Positions 18,241 to 27,139 of a stretch of 64,000 bases of DNA are shown here, in pieces (the first letter of the stretch is position 1; each line of letters starts with the position of its first letter). The notes beneath the pieces are model-generated. The model saw only the letters and a list, made by a program, of their open reading frames with translations, made no database searches and was not told where the DNA came from. The DNA is from Pseudomonas fluorescens (GTDB taxonomy: Bacteria; Pseudomonadota; Gammaproteobacteria; Pseudomonadales; Pseudomonadaceae), in the NCBI RefSeq assembly GCF_001708445.1, contig NZ_CP015637.1, positions 5,519,001 to 5,583,000 of the forward strand. The letters are read 5' to 3'. The position numbers and the translations under genes were made by a program.

Positions 18241-18732
18241 TTAGATGCTGAGTACTTTGTCGCCACGGGCAATCCCGGTGACACCACTGCGTACGGTTTC
18301 CAGAATCGAGGCCGTCCCGATCGACTGGATGAAGCTATCCAGTTTGTCGCTCGTACCGGTCAGTTGAACGGTATAAACGCTGGCGCTCACATCGACGATC
18401 TGCCCGCGATAAATGTCGGTAGTCCGCTTGATCTCGGCACGTTGAGCACCCGTAGCCTTGACTTTAACCAGCATCAGCTCGCGCTCGATGTGGGCACTTT
18501 CCGACAGGTCGACCAGCTTGACCACTTCGATCAGCTTGTTGAGGTTCTTGGTGATCTGCTCGATCACCTCATCGTGGCCAACGGTGGTCAACGTCAGGCG
18601 CGACAGGGTCGGGTCCTCGGTCGGCGCCACGGTCAGGCTTTCGATGTTGTAGTTGCGTTGCGAAAACAGACCGACAACACGAGACAGAGCGCCGGGTTCG
18701 TTCTCCAGAAGCAGGGAGATAATATGCCGCAT
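18241..18732 (-). CDS. ilvN: Acetolactate synthase small (regulatory) subunit
   Basis: Regulatory ACT-domain subunit that stimulates the catalytic subunit and gives valine feedback inhibition. The start at 18732 (MRHIISLLLENEPGALSRVV) gives 163 residues, the normal family length. A longer frame from 18762 overlaps ilvI and is rejected. The ACT motif NEPGALSRVVGLFSQRNYNI is clear. It begins 2 bases after the ilvI stop. The symbol ilvH is used for the same gene in many annotations. Confidence 0.96.
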   Translation of the reverse strand: MRHIISLLLENEPGALSRVVGLFSQRNYNIESLTVAPTEDPTLSRLTLTTVGHDEVIEQITKNLNKLIEVVKLVDLSESAHIERELMLVKVKATGAQRAEIKRTTDIYRGQIVDVSASVYTVQLTGTSDKLDSFIQSIGTASILETVRSGVTGIARGDKVLSI

Positions 18733-18734
18733 GA

Positions 18735-20459
18735 TTAAGTACGCTCCGTCTTGTTCAGCCACATGTCGCGCATAGAGCCGTCTTTGATCTGCATCGGGTA
18801 GACGTGCTCACTGGTATCCACCTGAATATCGATGAACACCAGACGATCTTTCATGGCGAACGCCTCTTCCATTTTCGGCTTCAGATCTTTCAAGTCAGTG
18901 ATGCGCATGCCGACGTGGCCATAGGCTTCAACCAATTTGACAAAATCCGGCAGCGATTCCATGTAGGAATGGGAGTGACGGCTGTTGTAACTCATGTCCT
19001 GCCACTGACGAACCATGCCCAGCACGCCGTTGTTCAGGCAGACAATCTTCACCGGAAGACCATACTGCAGGCACGTCGACAGTTCCTGAATGTTCATCTG
19101 GATACTGCCTTCACCGGTGACGCACGCGACGTCAGTCTCCGGGAAGCTCAATTTCACACCCATGGCCGCAGGAAAACCAAAGCCCATCGTGCCCAGGCCA
19201 CCGGAGTTGATCCAACGATTGGGCTTGTCGAACTTGTAGTACTGCGCGGCGAACATCTGGTGCTGGCCCACATCGGAGGTCACAAAGGCGTCGCCCTTGG
19301 TCACTTCGCACAGGGTCTCGATCACGGTTTGTGGCTTGATGATGCTACCGTCGCCCTTGTCGTAAGGGAACAAGCCACGATCACCGCGCCATTCGTCGAT
19401 CTGCTTCCACCAGCTGGCAACCGACTCCTTGTTTGGCGTTTCGCCGATGTCCTTGAGCGCGGCGACCATTTCGGTCAACACGCTCTCTACAGGTCCCACG
19501 ATCGGCACGTCGGCCTTGATGGTCTTGGAGATGGACGCCGGATCGATGTCGATATGGATGATCTTGGCGTTCGGGCAGAATTTGCTCGCGCCATTGATCA
19601 CACGGTCATCGAACCGCGCGCCCACGGCCAGGATCACGTCGGCGTGGTGCATGGCAAGGTTGGCGGTGTAGCTGCCGTGCATGCCGAGCATACCGACGAA
19701 CTGACGGTCCGTTCCCGGGAATGCGCCGAGGCCCATCAGGGTGTTGGTGACCGGCAGGTTAAGCAGCTTGGCCAGTTCGGTCAGCGGTGCAGAACCGCCG
19801 CCCAGGATCACGCCACCGCCCGAGTAAAGCACAGGGCGCTTGGCCGCCAGGAGCATTTCTGCCGCCTTGCGAATTTGCCCCGAGTGCCCACGAACAGCCG
19901 GGCTGTAGGAGCGCAGCTTGGCTTTCTTGGGGAATACGTATTCGAATTTCTCAGCCGGGTTGGTCATGTCTTTCGGGATATCGACCACCACAGGACCCGG
20001 GCGACCGGACTGCGCGAGGTAGAAGGCCTTCTTCATGACTTCCGGGATTTCCGAAGCATGCTTGATCATGAAGCTGTGTTTCACGATCGGCCGGGAGATA
20101 CCGATCATGTCGGTTTCCTGGAATGCATCGGTACCAACCATGGTGCTAGCGACCTGGCCGGAAATGATCACCATCGGGATGGAGTCCATATAAGCAGTCG
20201 CAATGCCGGTAATGGCATTGGTTGCGCCTGGGCCGGATGTGACCAGTACCACGCCGGCTTTACCGGTGGCACGGGCATAACCGTCAGCCATATGGGTCGC
20301 AGCCTGTTCGTGGCGGACCAGGATGTGGGTAACAGCCGGCTCCTTGAACAGTGCGTCGTAGACATGCAGCAGAGCACCACCTGGGTACCCGTAGATATAG
20401 TCGACGCCTTCGTCACGCAAAAAGCGGACGAGCATCTCACCGCCAGATAAAAGCTCCAC
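18735..20459 (-). CDS. ilvI: Acetolactate synthase large (catalytic) subunit
   Basis: ThDP enzyme joining two pyruvates, or pyruvate and 2-oxobutyrate, as the first common step of branched-chain amino acid synthesis. The GTG at 20459 gives 574 residues ([18 protein letters not shown]...) and has GAGGTG just upstream. A GTG three codons earlier (20468) overlaps that ribosome site and is less likely. Seen: [15 protein letters not shown], the activating Glu region [15 protein letters not shown], and the ThDP motif beginning at GEGSIQMN. First gene of ilvI-ilvN-ilvC, preceded by a long leader. Confidence 0.96.
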   Translation of the reverse strand: MELLSGGEMLVRFLRDEGVDYIYGYPGGALLHVYDALFKEPAVTHILVRHEQAATHMADGYARATGKAGVVLVTSGPGATNAITGIATAYMDSIPMVIISGQVASTMVGTDAFQETDMIGISRPIVKHSFMIKHASEIPEVMKKAFYLAQSGRPGPVVVDIPKDMTNPAEKFEYVFPKKAKLRSYSPAVRGHSGQIRKAAEMLLAAKRPVLYSGGGVILGGGSAPLTELAKLLNLPVTNTLMGLGAFPGTDRQFVGMLGMHGSYTANLAMHHADVILAVGARFDDRVINGASKFCPNAKIIHIDIDPASISKTIKADVPIVGPVESVLTEMVAALKDIGETPNKESVASWWKQIDEWRGDRGLFPYDKGDGSIIKPQTVIETLCEVTKGDAFVTSDVGQHQMFAAQYYKFDKPNRWINSGGLGTMGFGFPAAMGVKLSFPETDVACVTGEGSIQMNIQELSTCLQYGLPVKIVCLNNGVLGMVRQWQDMSYNSRHSHSYMESLPDFVKLVEAYGHVGMRITDLKDLKPKMEEAFAMKDRLVFIDIQVDTSEHVYPMQIKDGSMRDMWLNKTERT

Positions 20460-20890
20460 GTTGTTCACCTCTAAAACGCCAGAATACCGTCCGTTGAAAA
20501 CCGACGGGTCTTAATAGGTTTACTTCTCAACAGAGCATGAGCGACGGTGGTCGCCGACTACGTCAGCACTGACTGAGCAAGTATTGGGATCGTCCCAAGT
20601 GTTGCGGGCTTTTCCCACCCAGCGCGAGGTAACGCGTTGCGGGTGTAACAGGTCGGCGCGGATGTGCGCCTCATGATCTGCTGAGCGGGCCTGCTTCTGG
20701 CAGTCCCGATACAGCGGACTTTGGATTCTTCTGTTTCAGGCCCTTCAAGTCAAGCAATAATTGCGCTTTTTTCCAACTAAGCGCATGAGAACGCAGAAGA
20801 AAGGCCTTTGAGGAGGGATAAAACTCGCCTGAATGTCGTCAAGCGGTAGAAATGTGCGCAAGACTGCCGGAAAAGCCGGCAGCCATGCAA
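20460..20890 (-). promoter_or_regulatory. ilvI upstream region with candidate promoter and leader
   Basis: No protein gene is convincing in this 431-base gap. On the minus strand TTGACT (20748-20753) and AAGAAT (20725-20730) are spaced by 17 bases, a candidate sigma-70 promoter, which would leave about 260 bases of untranslated leader. The leader contains a perfect hairpin TTGGGA-TCG-TCCCAA at 20584-20598 and a 38-codon frame (ATG at 20674, stop at 20558) whose last 13 codons include six for Leu, Ile or Val. This resembles an attenuator but lacks a good ribosome site and a clear terminator. A weak inverted repeat CTGCCGG / CCGGCAG at 20864-20882 may end the yqcC transcript. Confidence 0.35.
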
Positions 20891-21220
20891 TTAACGAGCG
20901 TCGACGATCAATTGGTCGAACTTTTTCAGCGCATTGCGCAAGCCAAGGCTCTCAAGCGGGCGATCGGCGTAAACCATCTCCGCCATCTCCAGGATCCCTG
21001 ATGCATTGGGCAATGGCAGATCCTGCTCGAGGATCTGCTTCATGCGCACCAGGAAGATCCATTGCAGCCACTGGTGAAAGTCCAGCGTATCCACCGAAAA
21101 GGGCTCGACACTGCTCAGAGCCTCAGCACTGGGGGACTTTTCGTCCCACCATCCCTGCGTGCGCAATTCGCGCTCAATCAGCAATAACTGTTCGGCAATT
21201 GCTGGAAAACGCGCATCCAT
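20891..21220 (-). CDS. YqcC family protein (DUF446), function unknown
   Basis: The 109-residue soluble protein matches the YqcC/DUF446 family: LLLIERELRTQGWW near the N-terminus, then FSVDTLDFHQWLQWIFLVRM and LPLPNASGILEMAE, which are its hallmark segments. The family is all-helical with no established biochemical role. Its start overlaps the stop of the TPR lipoprotein gene by one base (TGATG), so it is the last gene of mrcB-lipoprotein-yqcC. Confidence 0.88.
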   Translation of the reverse strand: MDARFPAIAEQLLLIERELRTQGWWDEKSPSAEALSSVEPFSVDTLDFHQWLQWIFLVRMKQILEQDLPLPNASGILEMAEMVYADRPLESLGLRNALKKFDQLIVDAR

Positions 21221-21954
21221 CAGAGGCTGACCTTGGCTTTTTGCCGAGCCTGCGCAGCGCCGGCAGCATCACCTTGTGCGGCACGAGCATCACCGATCAA
21301 GGCCCACAGGCTGGCTTGCAGGTCAGGACGACCGTTCGCCAGGGTGAGGCCACGACGGGCGAACTGCTCGGCTTGCGGTGCATCGCCCTGGGCCATGCGT
21401 ACCTGGGCCAGGCGATACAGCACTTGCGGTTCGCGTGGCGCTACGCGCTGGGCACGCTCGAGGCTCGACGATGCGCCATTCAGGTCGCCACCGGCCTGTT
21501 GCTGTTGCGCGGTGGTCAGCAACGCCAGCACCGGGCCATCCAGTTGCTCGTCAGCGGACAGGCCGCCAGCGCTCGAGGACGACGGAATACCGCTTGGCGT
21601 CGAAGGCATGTTGTAGGTGCCTTGGTTGATCGGTGCCGTTTGGATCGGCGTGGAATCAATCGGCCCCGACGTACTTGGGCCAGGCGTCCAAGGTTCCGCG
21701 CTGATCGGTGCCGCCGTTGCCGCGCCGGCACCTGGCACCATCACCACCACGCCCGAATCCTGTGGGACGGCCTGGGTTGCGGCTTGTACCGGGCGCTTGG
21801 TCACGGTCTGACGGAACCCGCCATTGGCCGAGATCCGGTCGTTATTGGAAACGGCCGTGCTCGAGTCCACCACGGGAATGGAACCGCGCTGCACGCTGGA
21901 GCAGCCGCCGAGCAAAGCCAGAGCTGTAATAGCTGGAATCCACCACTTGTTCAC
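21220..21954 (-). CDS. TPR-containing lipoprotein encoded with PBP1B
   Basis: A 244-residue protein with a lipoprotein signal (ITALALLGGC, Cys at about 18), then a low-complexity Pro/Ser/Thr/Ala-rich linker of about 110 residues and C-terminal tetratricopeptide helices (about 140-240; LERAQRVAPREPQVLYRLAQ is typical). It lies 16 bases after mrcB and overlaps yqcC. The gene order suggests an outer-membrane partner of PBP1B. In some gamma-proteobacteria LpoB does this, and the protein may play a similar role in Pseudomonas, but I see no LpoB domain, so that is inference. Confidence 0.85.
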   Translation of the reverse strand: MNKWWIPAITALALLGGCSSVQRGSIPVVDSSTAVSNNDRISANGGFRQTVTKRPVQAATQAVPQDSGVVVMVPGAGAATAAPISAEPWTPGPSTSGPIDSTPIQTAPINQGTYNMPSTPSGIPSSSSAGGLSADEQLDGPVLALLTTAQQQQAGGDLNGASSSLERAQRVAPREPQVLYRLAQVRMAQGDAPQAEQFARRGLTLANGRPDLQASLWALIGDARAAQGDAAGAAQARQKAKVSL

Positions 21955-21970
21955 TTGAAACCCTCTTTGC

Positions 21971-24295
21971 TTAATTCATCCAGCCCTTGACCCAATCCAT
22001 CACCGATTCCGCGTCAGCAGGGGCACTGCCACCGCACGCAGCACCGGGTGGTGGTTCGCTGCCGCGAATATACGGCATCTGCACCGCGCCCGGACAGTTG
22101 GCATCGGAGCCCTGACCGGTATGCGGATCAATCCAGGCCTGCACGATATTGTCCGGCTGCGGCATATTCAGCGGCAGCGGATCAGCCTTGCGCATGAAAC
22201 TGGTCCAGACTTGCAGCGCACCGGTCGCACCAGTAAACGGCGTCTTGCCATTATCATCACGCCCCAGCCACACCACGGCCAGCACATCCTGGCCAAAACC
22301 GGCGAACCAGCTGTCACGGGAGTCGTTACTGGTACCGGTCTTGCCGGCCAGCGTCAGGTTCGACGGCAGCACTTTATAGACAGAGCTGCCGGTACCTTCA
22401 CGCATCACACGTTGCATACCGTTCTGGATCAGGTAGATGGAGCCCGCATCGAAACGCTGCTGTATCTGGAATGGATAGCGCTTGAGCGGCTCGCCTTCGG
22501 CTGTCAGCACACTGCGAATGCCGCGCATCGGCGTATTGAAACCACCGTTGGCGAGGGTCTGGTACATGGTCGCCACTTCCATCGGCGTCATCGCACCGGC
22601 CCCCAGCAGCATCGATGGGAAGGCCGGGAATTCACGGGTAATGCCCAGGCGTGCCAGTGTCTTGAGAACATTCGGCACCCCCACTTCAAGACCCAGCCGC
22701 GACGTGGAAATGTTGTAGGAATGCGCCAAGCCCTGGTACAGGAAGATCGTGCCATGGGAGCGGCGATCGAAGTTCTGCGGCGTCCACACCTGGCCATCGG
22801 CACCTTTGACAGACAGCGGGTCATCCGACAGCCAACTGGTCAGCGTGTATTTGCTCGGTTTTTCCAACGCCGTCAGGTAGACCGCCGGCTTGACCAGCGA
22901 GCCGATGGGGCGCACGGCATCGAGGGCGCGGTTGAAACCAGCGAAACTGGCCTGGCGACTGCCGATCATCGCCTGGACTTCGCCGGTTTCCGGGTTAGTC
23001 ACGACCATGGCCGCTTCGACTTCGTCGGAGCCTTTACGGCCTGTCAGGCGTTTGAAGGTGTCGTTGACCGACGCTTCGGCCTTCATCTGCAGGATCGGAT
23101 CGAAACTGGTGAAGATCCGCAGGCCCTCTTCGGTCAAGTCTTCGTCGCGGTAGTCTTCACGCAGTTGACGCTTGACCAGGTCGATAAAGCCAGGGAAGGA
23201 GCTGTCGGCCAGCTTGCCGCGAGTGGTCACACCCAGTGGCATTTTCTTCGCTGCAGCGACTTGCTCGGCCGTGGCCACGCCCTGCTGCTCCAATACATCG
23301 AGCACCAGGTTGCGGCGTTCGAGCGCACGCTCAGGATTACGACGCGGGTTGTAGTAGGAAGGCCCCTTGACCATCCCCACCAACAACGCAACCTGATGCA
23401 GCTTCAGCTCGGAGAGTGGCTGGCCGAAAAAGAACTGGCTGGCCAGACCGAAACCGTGCACCGCGCGCTGGCCATCCTGGCCGACGAATACCTCGTTGAG
23501 GTAAGCCTCGAGGATTTCCTGCTTGCTGTAGTGCAGCTCCAGCAGCATCGCCATCATGGCTTCGGTCAGTTTGCGGGTAAGGCTGCGCTCGTTGGTCAGG
23601 TAGAAGTTCTTCACCAACTGCTGGGTCAGCGTACTGCCGCCCTGGGTCATTTTGCCGCCGGAGGTGTTGACCCAGATGGCACGGGCAATCGACTTCGGCG
23701 AGACGCCCCAGTGGCTGTAGAAATCGCGGTCCTCCACAGCGACCAGGGTTTCCAGCAGGTACGGCGGCACCTGATCAAGCTTGATCAGGATACGATCTTC
23801 AAGGTTCTTCGGGTAAATCCCGCCGATCATCAGGGGTTCCAGGCGAACCACCGGCAGTTTGGAACCATTGAGTGACGACAGTTCGGCCACATAGTCGCCG
23901 GAAAAACGCACCCGCACCGGCTGGGCTTTTTCCAGGCCCTCATAGAACTGGAAGCCACGGGTATTCAAATCGACAGTATTACCGCTGACGGCTGCCGCGC
24001 CAGGCCCGTTACTCACGGGTTCGCGGCGGTAGCCCAAGGCGTCGAGTTCGGTAAGGAAGTCATCCTTGCTCAGCTTCTGGCCGGTGAACAGCTCCAAGGG
24101 GCGGGCATACACCTTGGCCGGGATAGTCCAACGCTTGCCGGAGAATTTCTCCTGGACCACAGCGTCGAGATATACCGCGAAGCCGGCGAGCACGACGAGG
24201 CCCACAAGGCTGAGCTTGAGCGCCCAGCCCAGCCATGGGCGCAGGCCGCGGGAAGGAGGTTTTTTACGGGAACGGGGAGATCGGGATCGAGTCAT
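21971..24295 (-). CDS. mrcB: Penicillin-binding protein 1B, bifunctional
   Basis: Polymerises and cross-links peptidoglycan in the periplasm. The 774-residue protein has a basic cytoplasmic tail, one membrane segment (about 23-44), a UB2H-like region, a GT51 glycosyltransferase domain with EDRDFYSHWG (catalytic Glu at about 187) and GGSTLTQQLVKN, and a transpeptidase domain with the SxxK motif in GSLVKP (about 465), SYN, and KTGTS (about 652). The C-terminus is short and ends DWVKGWMN. It heads an operon with the TPR lipoprotein and yqcC. Also called ponB. Confidence 0.96.
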   Translation of the reverse strand: MTRSRSPRSRKKPPSRGLRPWLGWALKLSLVGLVVLAGFAVYLDAVVQEKFSGKRWTIPAKVYARPLELFTGQKLSKDDFLTELDALGYRREPVSNGPGAAAVSGNTVDLNTRGFQFYEGLEKAQPVRVRFSGDYVAELSSLNGSKLPVVRLEPLMIGGIYPKNLEDRILIKLDQVPPYLLETLVAVEDRDFYSHWGVSPKSIARAIWVNTSGGKMTQGGSTLTQQLVKNFYLTNERSLTRKLTEAMMAMLLELHYSKQEILEAYLNEVFVGQDGQRAVHGFGLASQFFFGQPLSELKLHQVALLVGMVKGPSYYNPRRNPERALERRNLVLDVLEQQGVATAEQVAAAKKMPLGVTTRGKLADSSFPGFIDLVKRQLREDYRDEDLTEEGLRIFTSFDPILQMKAEASVNDTFKRLTGRKGSDEVEAAMVVTNPETGEVQAMIGSRQASFAGFNRALDAVRPIGSLVKPAVYLTALEKPSKYTLTSWLSDDPLSVKGADGQVWTPQNFDRRSHGTIFLYQGLAHSYNISTSRLGLEVGVPNVLKTLARLGITREFPAFPSMLLGAGAMTPMEVATMYQTLANGGFNTPMRGIRSVLTAEGEPLKRYPFQIQQRFDAGSIYLIQNGMQRVMREGTGSSVYKVLPSNLTLAGKTGTSNDSRDSWFAGFGQDVLAVVWLGRDDNGKTPFTGATGALQVWTSFMRKADPLPLNMPQPDNIVQAWIDPHTGQGSDANCPGAVQMPYIRGSEPPPGAACGGSAPADAESVMDWVKGWMN

Positions 24296-24413
24296 GGCGG
24301 CGGATTATACGCACTTTATTGATGATCAACATGAGCCGGACAGCGGTTTGCACGACCGTGCGTAGCGGCCATAATGCCTGCCATGAATTTCCCAAGACTC
24401 TGAAGGATCGCCC

Positions 24414-25970
24414 GTGAGCCAGTCCCTGATCACCGCCCTGCAAAACCCGGCCCTATACCCCCATCCAGTCGAAGCGTTTCAAGTCATCGAGACCCACATT
24501 TCATGGGTGATACTGACCGGCCCCTACGCCTACAAACTGAAGAAGCCAATGAACTTCGGCTTTCTGGACTTCACCGACCTGAAGGATCGCGGTCATTTCT
24601 GCCGGGAAGAGCTGCGCCTCAACCAGCGCCTTACCCAAGATTTGTATCTTGAAGTGTTGCCAATTACCGGCACTGCCGAAGCACCGCAATTGGGCGGTGA
24701 AGGCCCGGTGATCGAATACGCGCTGAAAATGCGCCAGTTCCCACAGAGCCAGCTGCTCAGCACCCTGCAAGCCAATGGCGAGTTGACCAGCGCGCACATC
24801 GATGAAATGGCCAAGCAAATCGCGCACTTTCATCTCACGGCCCCCAAAGTCCCCCAAGATCACCCGGCCGGCACCCCAGACGAAGTGATGGCGCCCGTAC
24901 GGCAAAACTTTGAACAGATCCGCCCATTCCTCAGCGACAAGGCCGACCTGGTGCAACTTGAAGCCCTTCAAGCCTGGGCCGAAAGCAGCTTCGAGCGCCT
25001 CAAGCCCCTACTTGCACAACGCAAGCTCGATGGTTTCACCCGCGAGTGCCACGGTGATATCCACCTCGGCAACGCCACCTTGATCGATGGCCATGTGGTG
25101 ATCTTCGACTGCATCGAGTTCAACGAGCCGTTCCGCTTCACCGATGTGTATGCCGACACCGCCTTCCTGGCCATGGACTTGGAAGACCGCGGCCTCAAAT
25201 CCCTGGCGCGCCGTTTTATCAGCCAGTATCTGGAACTGACCGGCGACTATCGCGGCCTTGAAGTGCTGAACTTCTATAAAGCGTACCGTGCACTGGTACG
25301 CGCCAAGGTTTCGCTGTTCAGCATGCCAAGCGAAGCAGACCCGGTGCGCCGCGCCACCACCCTGCGCCAGTACCGCAACTATGCCAACCTGGCAGAAAGC
25401 TATAGCACCATTCCCTCACGTTTCCTGGCCATTACCCATGGCGTGTCAGCGGTCGGCAAAAGCCATGTAGCAATGCGCCTGGTGGAAGCGCTGGGCGCCA
25501 TTCGCCTGCGCTCGGACGTGGAACGCAAGCGCTTGTTTGGCGAGCAACAAGTGGAAAACACCCCACAGGCCGGCATCTATGCCGCCGATGCGAGTGCAAA
25601 AACCTACGCGCGCCTGAACGAGATGGCCGATACCATCCTGCGGGCCGGCTTCCCGGTGGTGCTGGATGCCACCTTCTTGAAGCGCGACCAGCGCGACGCC
25701 GCGGCCAAGGTCGCCGAAGCGACCGGCGCGCCCTTCCTGATCCTGGACTGCAACGCACCACAAGCCGTCATCACCAGTTGGCTGGCTCAACGTCAGGCCG
25801 ATAAAAACGACCCTTCCGACGCCACCCTGGCTGTTATCGAAGAACAGCAAGCCCATCGCGACCCACTCACGGCCGAGGAGCTACTCCTGAGCAAGCGCGT
25901 CGAAACCAATGAAAGTGGGACACTGGACGCATTGGTAGCGCACATCCGTCAGCGCCTGCCGGGCTTGTAA
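24414..25970 (+). CDS. Kinase-like (APH) plus P-loop ATPase fusion protein
   Basis: A 518-residue two-domain protein starting at GTG 24414, with AAGGATC upstream. The N-terminal half is aminoglycoside-phosphotransferase-like: HGDIHLGN (Brenner motif, about residues 213-220) and VIFDCIEF supply the catalytic and metal-binding residues. The C-terminal half is a P-loop kinase with GVSAVGKS (Walker A, about 343-350) and LILDCNAP. Such fusions are widespread in proteobacteria and their substrate is not known. It stands alone, divergent from mrcB. The APH half does not by itself imply antibiotic resistance. Confidence 0.85.
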   Translation: MSQSLITALQNPALYPHPVEAFQVIETHISWVILTGPYAYKLKKPMNFGFLDFTDLKDRGHFCREELRLNQRLTQDLYLEVLPITGTAEAPQLGGEGPVIEYALKMRQFPQSQLLSTLQANGELTSAHIDEMAKQIAHFHLTAPKVPQDHPAGTPDEVMAPVRQNFEQIRPFLSDKADLVQLEALQAWAESSFERLKPLLAQRKLDGFTRECHGDIHLGNATLIDGHVVIFDCIEFNEPFRFTDVYADTAFLAMDLEDRGLKSLARRFISQYLELTGDYRGLEVLNFYKAYRALVRAKVSLFSMPSEADPVRRATTLRQYRNYANLAESYSTIPSRFLAITHGVSAVGKSHVAMRLVEALGAIRLRSDVERKRLFGEQQVENTPQAGIYAADASAKTYARLNEMADTILRAGFPVVLDATFLKRDQRDAAAKVAEATGAPFLILDCNAPQAVITSWLAQRQADKNDPSDATLAVIEEQQAHRDPLTAEELLLSKRVETNESGTLDALVAHIRQRLPGL

Positions 25971-26062
25971 GAAAAAATTCTTGGCTGCGTCGTCGTCTTC
26001 GGCGCGCAACCAGGGAATAGTGGCACTATAATGGCGTCATAAATCCAACAGGTATCGACATC

Positions 26063-26407
26063 ATGAGTCAGCCGAAGCTTCTCGATACACCGCTCTACTC
26101 GCTCCTGCATAAAGACGATATCCGAGGCTTCAATCAGGAACGTCCCAAAGACGGCGTTATCGACATGCGTGGTGGCGACTTCCGAGGTTTGGACCTGCGT
26201 GACCTGAACGCCGCAGGGGTAGATTTCACCGACGCGTACTTCCGCTCTGCCGACTTGCGCGGCCTGGACTTGCGCGACTGCTCACTGGAGGGCGCCAGCC
26301 TGGCCCATGCGCAGATTTCGGGGACCTACTTTCCGCCTGAATTGACTGCCGATGAGATCCTCATGTCGGTCAACTTTGGCACGCGCCTGCGCTACCGCAC
26401 CAAGTAA
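26063..26407 (+). CDS. Pentapeptide-repeat protein, small
   Basis: A 114-residue protein. Residues about 35-85 contain pentapeptide repeats of the A(D/N)Lxx kind (DMRGGDFRGLDLRDLNAAGV, then SADLRGLDLRDCSLEGASLA), which would form a short right-handed quadrilateral helix. The flanks are non-repeat. With only about ten repeats it is too short to be a confident DNA mimic of the Qnr type. Function unknown. A GC-rich inverted repeat CCCCGGC / GCCGGGG at about 26421-26448 follows without a T run. Confidence 0.85.
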   Translation: MSQPKLLDTPLYSLLHKDDIRGFNQERPKDGVIDMRGGDFRGLDLRDLNAAGVDFTDAYFRSADLRGLDLRDCSLEGASLAHAQISGTYFPPELTADEILMSVNFGTRLRYRTK

Positions 26408-26608
26408 TCCCCTGCCCCAACCCCGGCTGCGCATACAGCGTGCCGGGGCTTCACGCCTGCCCGCCGTCAAAAACCTCGCCCCATTCTTATAAGCTTTTGC
26501 GCCGTTCCTGGCCAAAGAACTACGCTTTTCCTACTGAACGCTACACTCCTTTCAGACTTGCCTGGTCACGATACCCACCGCACCATTCGGCCGTCGCAAG
26601 GAGGCTTG

Positions 26609-26881
26609 ATGAACGATGAGCTGCAACACCTTAAAAACCTCGGCAAGACGTCGGCGCAGTGGCTGCATGCGGTGGGTATCCACAGCGCATCCGACTTGCG
26701 CCGCCTGGGAGCTGTGGATGCTTATCGAGCGGTACGCACCCGAGGGTTCCGCGCATCCAAAGTATTGCTGTATGCAATCGAAGGGGCATTGATGGATGTG
26801 CACTGGAACGACCTCCCTGCCGAGCGCAAGGAAGCGTTGAACCGTCAATTGGACGCTATTTCCACACGCCAGAAAAATTAG
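26609..26881 (+). CDS. TfoX/Sxy C-terminal-domain-like protein
   Basis: A 90-residue protein from the ATG at 26609, which has AAGGAGG a few bases upstream; a longer frame from 26558 is rejected. The sequence LKNLGKTSAQWLHAVGIHSA SDL followed by LGAVDAYRAVR is the helix-hairpin-helix core of the TfoX C-terminal domain. The N-terminal TfoX domain is absent, as in many Pseudomonas copies. A role in competence cannot be inferred. It lies just upstream of prrF. Confidence 0.85.
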   Translation: MNDELQHLKNLGKTSAQWLHAVGIHSASDLRRLGAVDAYRAVRTRGFRASKVLLYAIEGALMDVHWNDLPAERKEALNRQLDAISTRQKN

Positions 26882-26959
26882 ACCGGCAAGCCCATACAGT
26901 GTCTACAGGCTTTTCGAACGCGTGTTTGAGAAAAGCACGAGAGCCAGCAAAAACAAATG

Positions 26960-26993
26960 TTGACTCTTAAATGAGAATCGTTATGATTATCAC
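26960..26993 (+). promoter_or_regulatory. prrF promoter with Fur box
   Basis: TTGACT (26960-26965) and TATGAT (26982-26987) are spaced by 16 bases and lead to a start near 26994. A Fur box overlaps both: 26967-26985 (TTAAATGAGAATCGTTATG) matches the 19-bp consensus at 13 positions by my count. Iron-loaded Fur should therefore block this promoter. Confidence 0.85.
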
Positions 26994-27106
26994 AACTGGT
27001 CGCGAGATCAGCCGATAACTGAAAGACCATTGGTTCGGACTCTCAGATTATCTCCTCATCAGGCTAATCACGGTTATTTGACCCGGCTTTTGCCGGGTCT
27101 TTTTTT
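26994..27106 (+). ncRNA. prrF: PrrF Fur-regulated small RNA
   Basis: PrrF is the Pseudomonas counterpart of RyhB; with Hfq it represses mRNAs of iron-containing proteins when iron is scarce. The start AACTGGTCGCGAGATCAGCC, the core GGACTCTCAGATTATCTCCT and CATCAGGCTAATCACGGTT match PrrF1/2 of P. aeruginosa as I know them. It ends in the stem ACCCGGC / GCCGGGT and T7 (27081-27106). Only one copy is present here, whereas P. aeruginosa has two in tandem at this place. No protein is encoded on this strand between 26882 and 27139. Confidence 0.95.
27081..27106 (+). terminator. prrF terminator
   Basis: Stem ACCCGGC / GCCGGGT, loop TTTT, followed by CTTTTTTT. Rho-independent end of the sRNA, 33 bases before the hmuV stop on the opposite strand. 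Confidence 0.9.
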
Positions 27107-27139
27107 GCCTGCGAAAAGGCGCTGACAACCACCCGGACT

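Noticed and set aside
20833..21990. 385-codon plus-strand frame
   Set aside because: Antisense to yqcC and the TPR lipoprotein; it looks like a codon-bias shadow.
24414..25970. Antibiotic-resistance phosphotransferase
   Set aside because: The APH-like half is fused to a P-loop domain and belongs to a widespread housekeeping-type family; no resistance context is present.
26063..26407. Qnr-like quinolone protection protein
   Set aside because: Too short, with only about ten pentapeptide repeats and none of the Qnr loop features.
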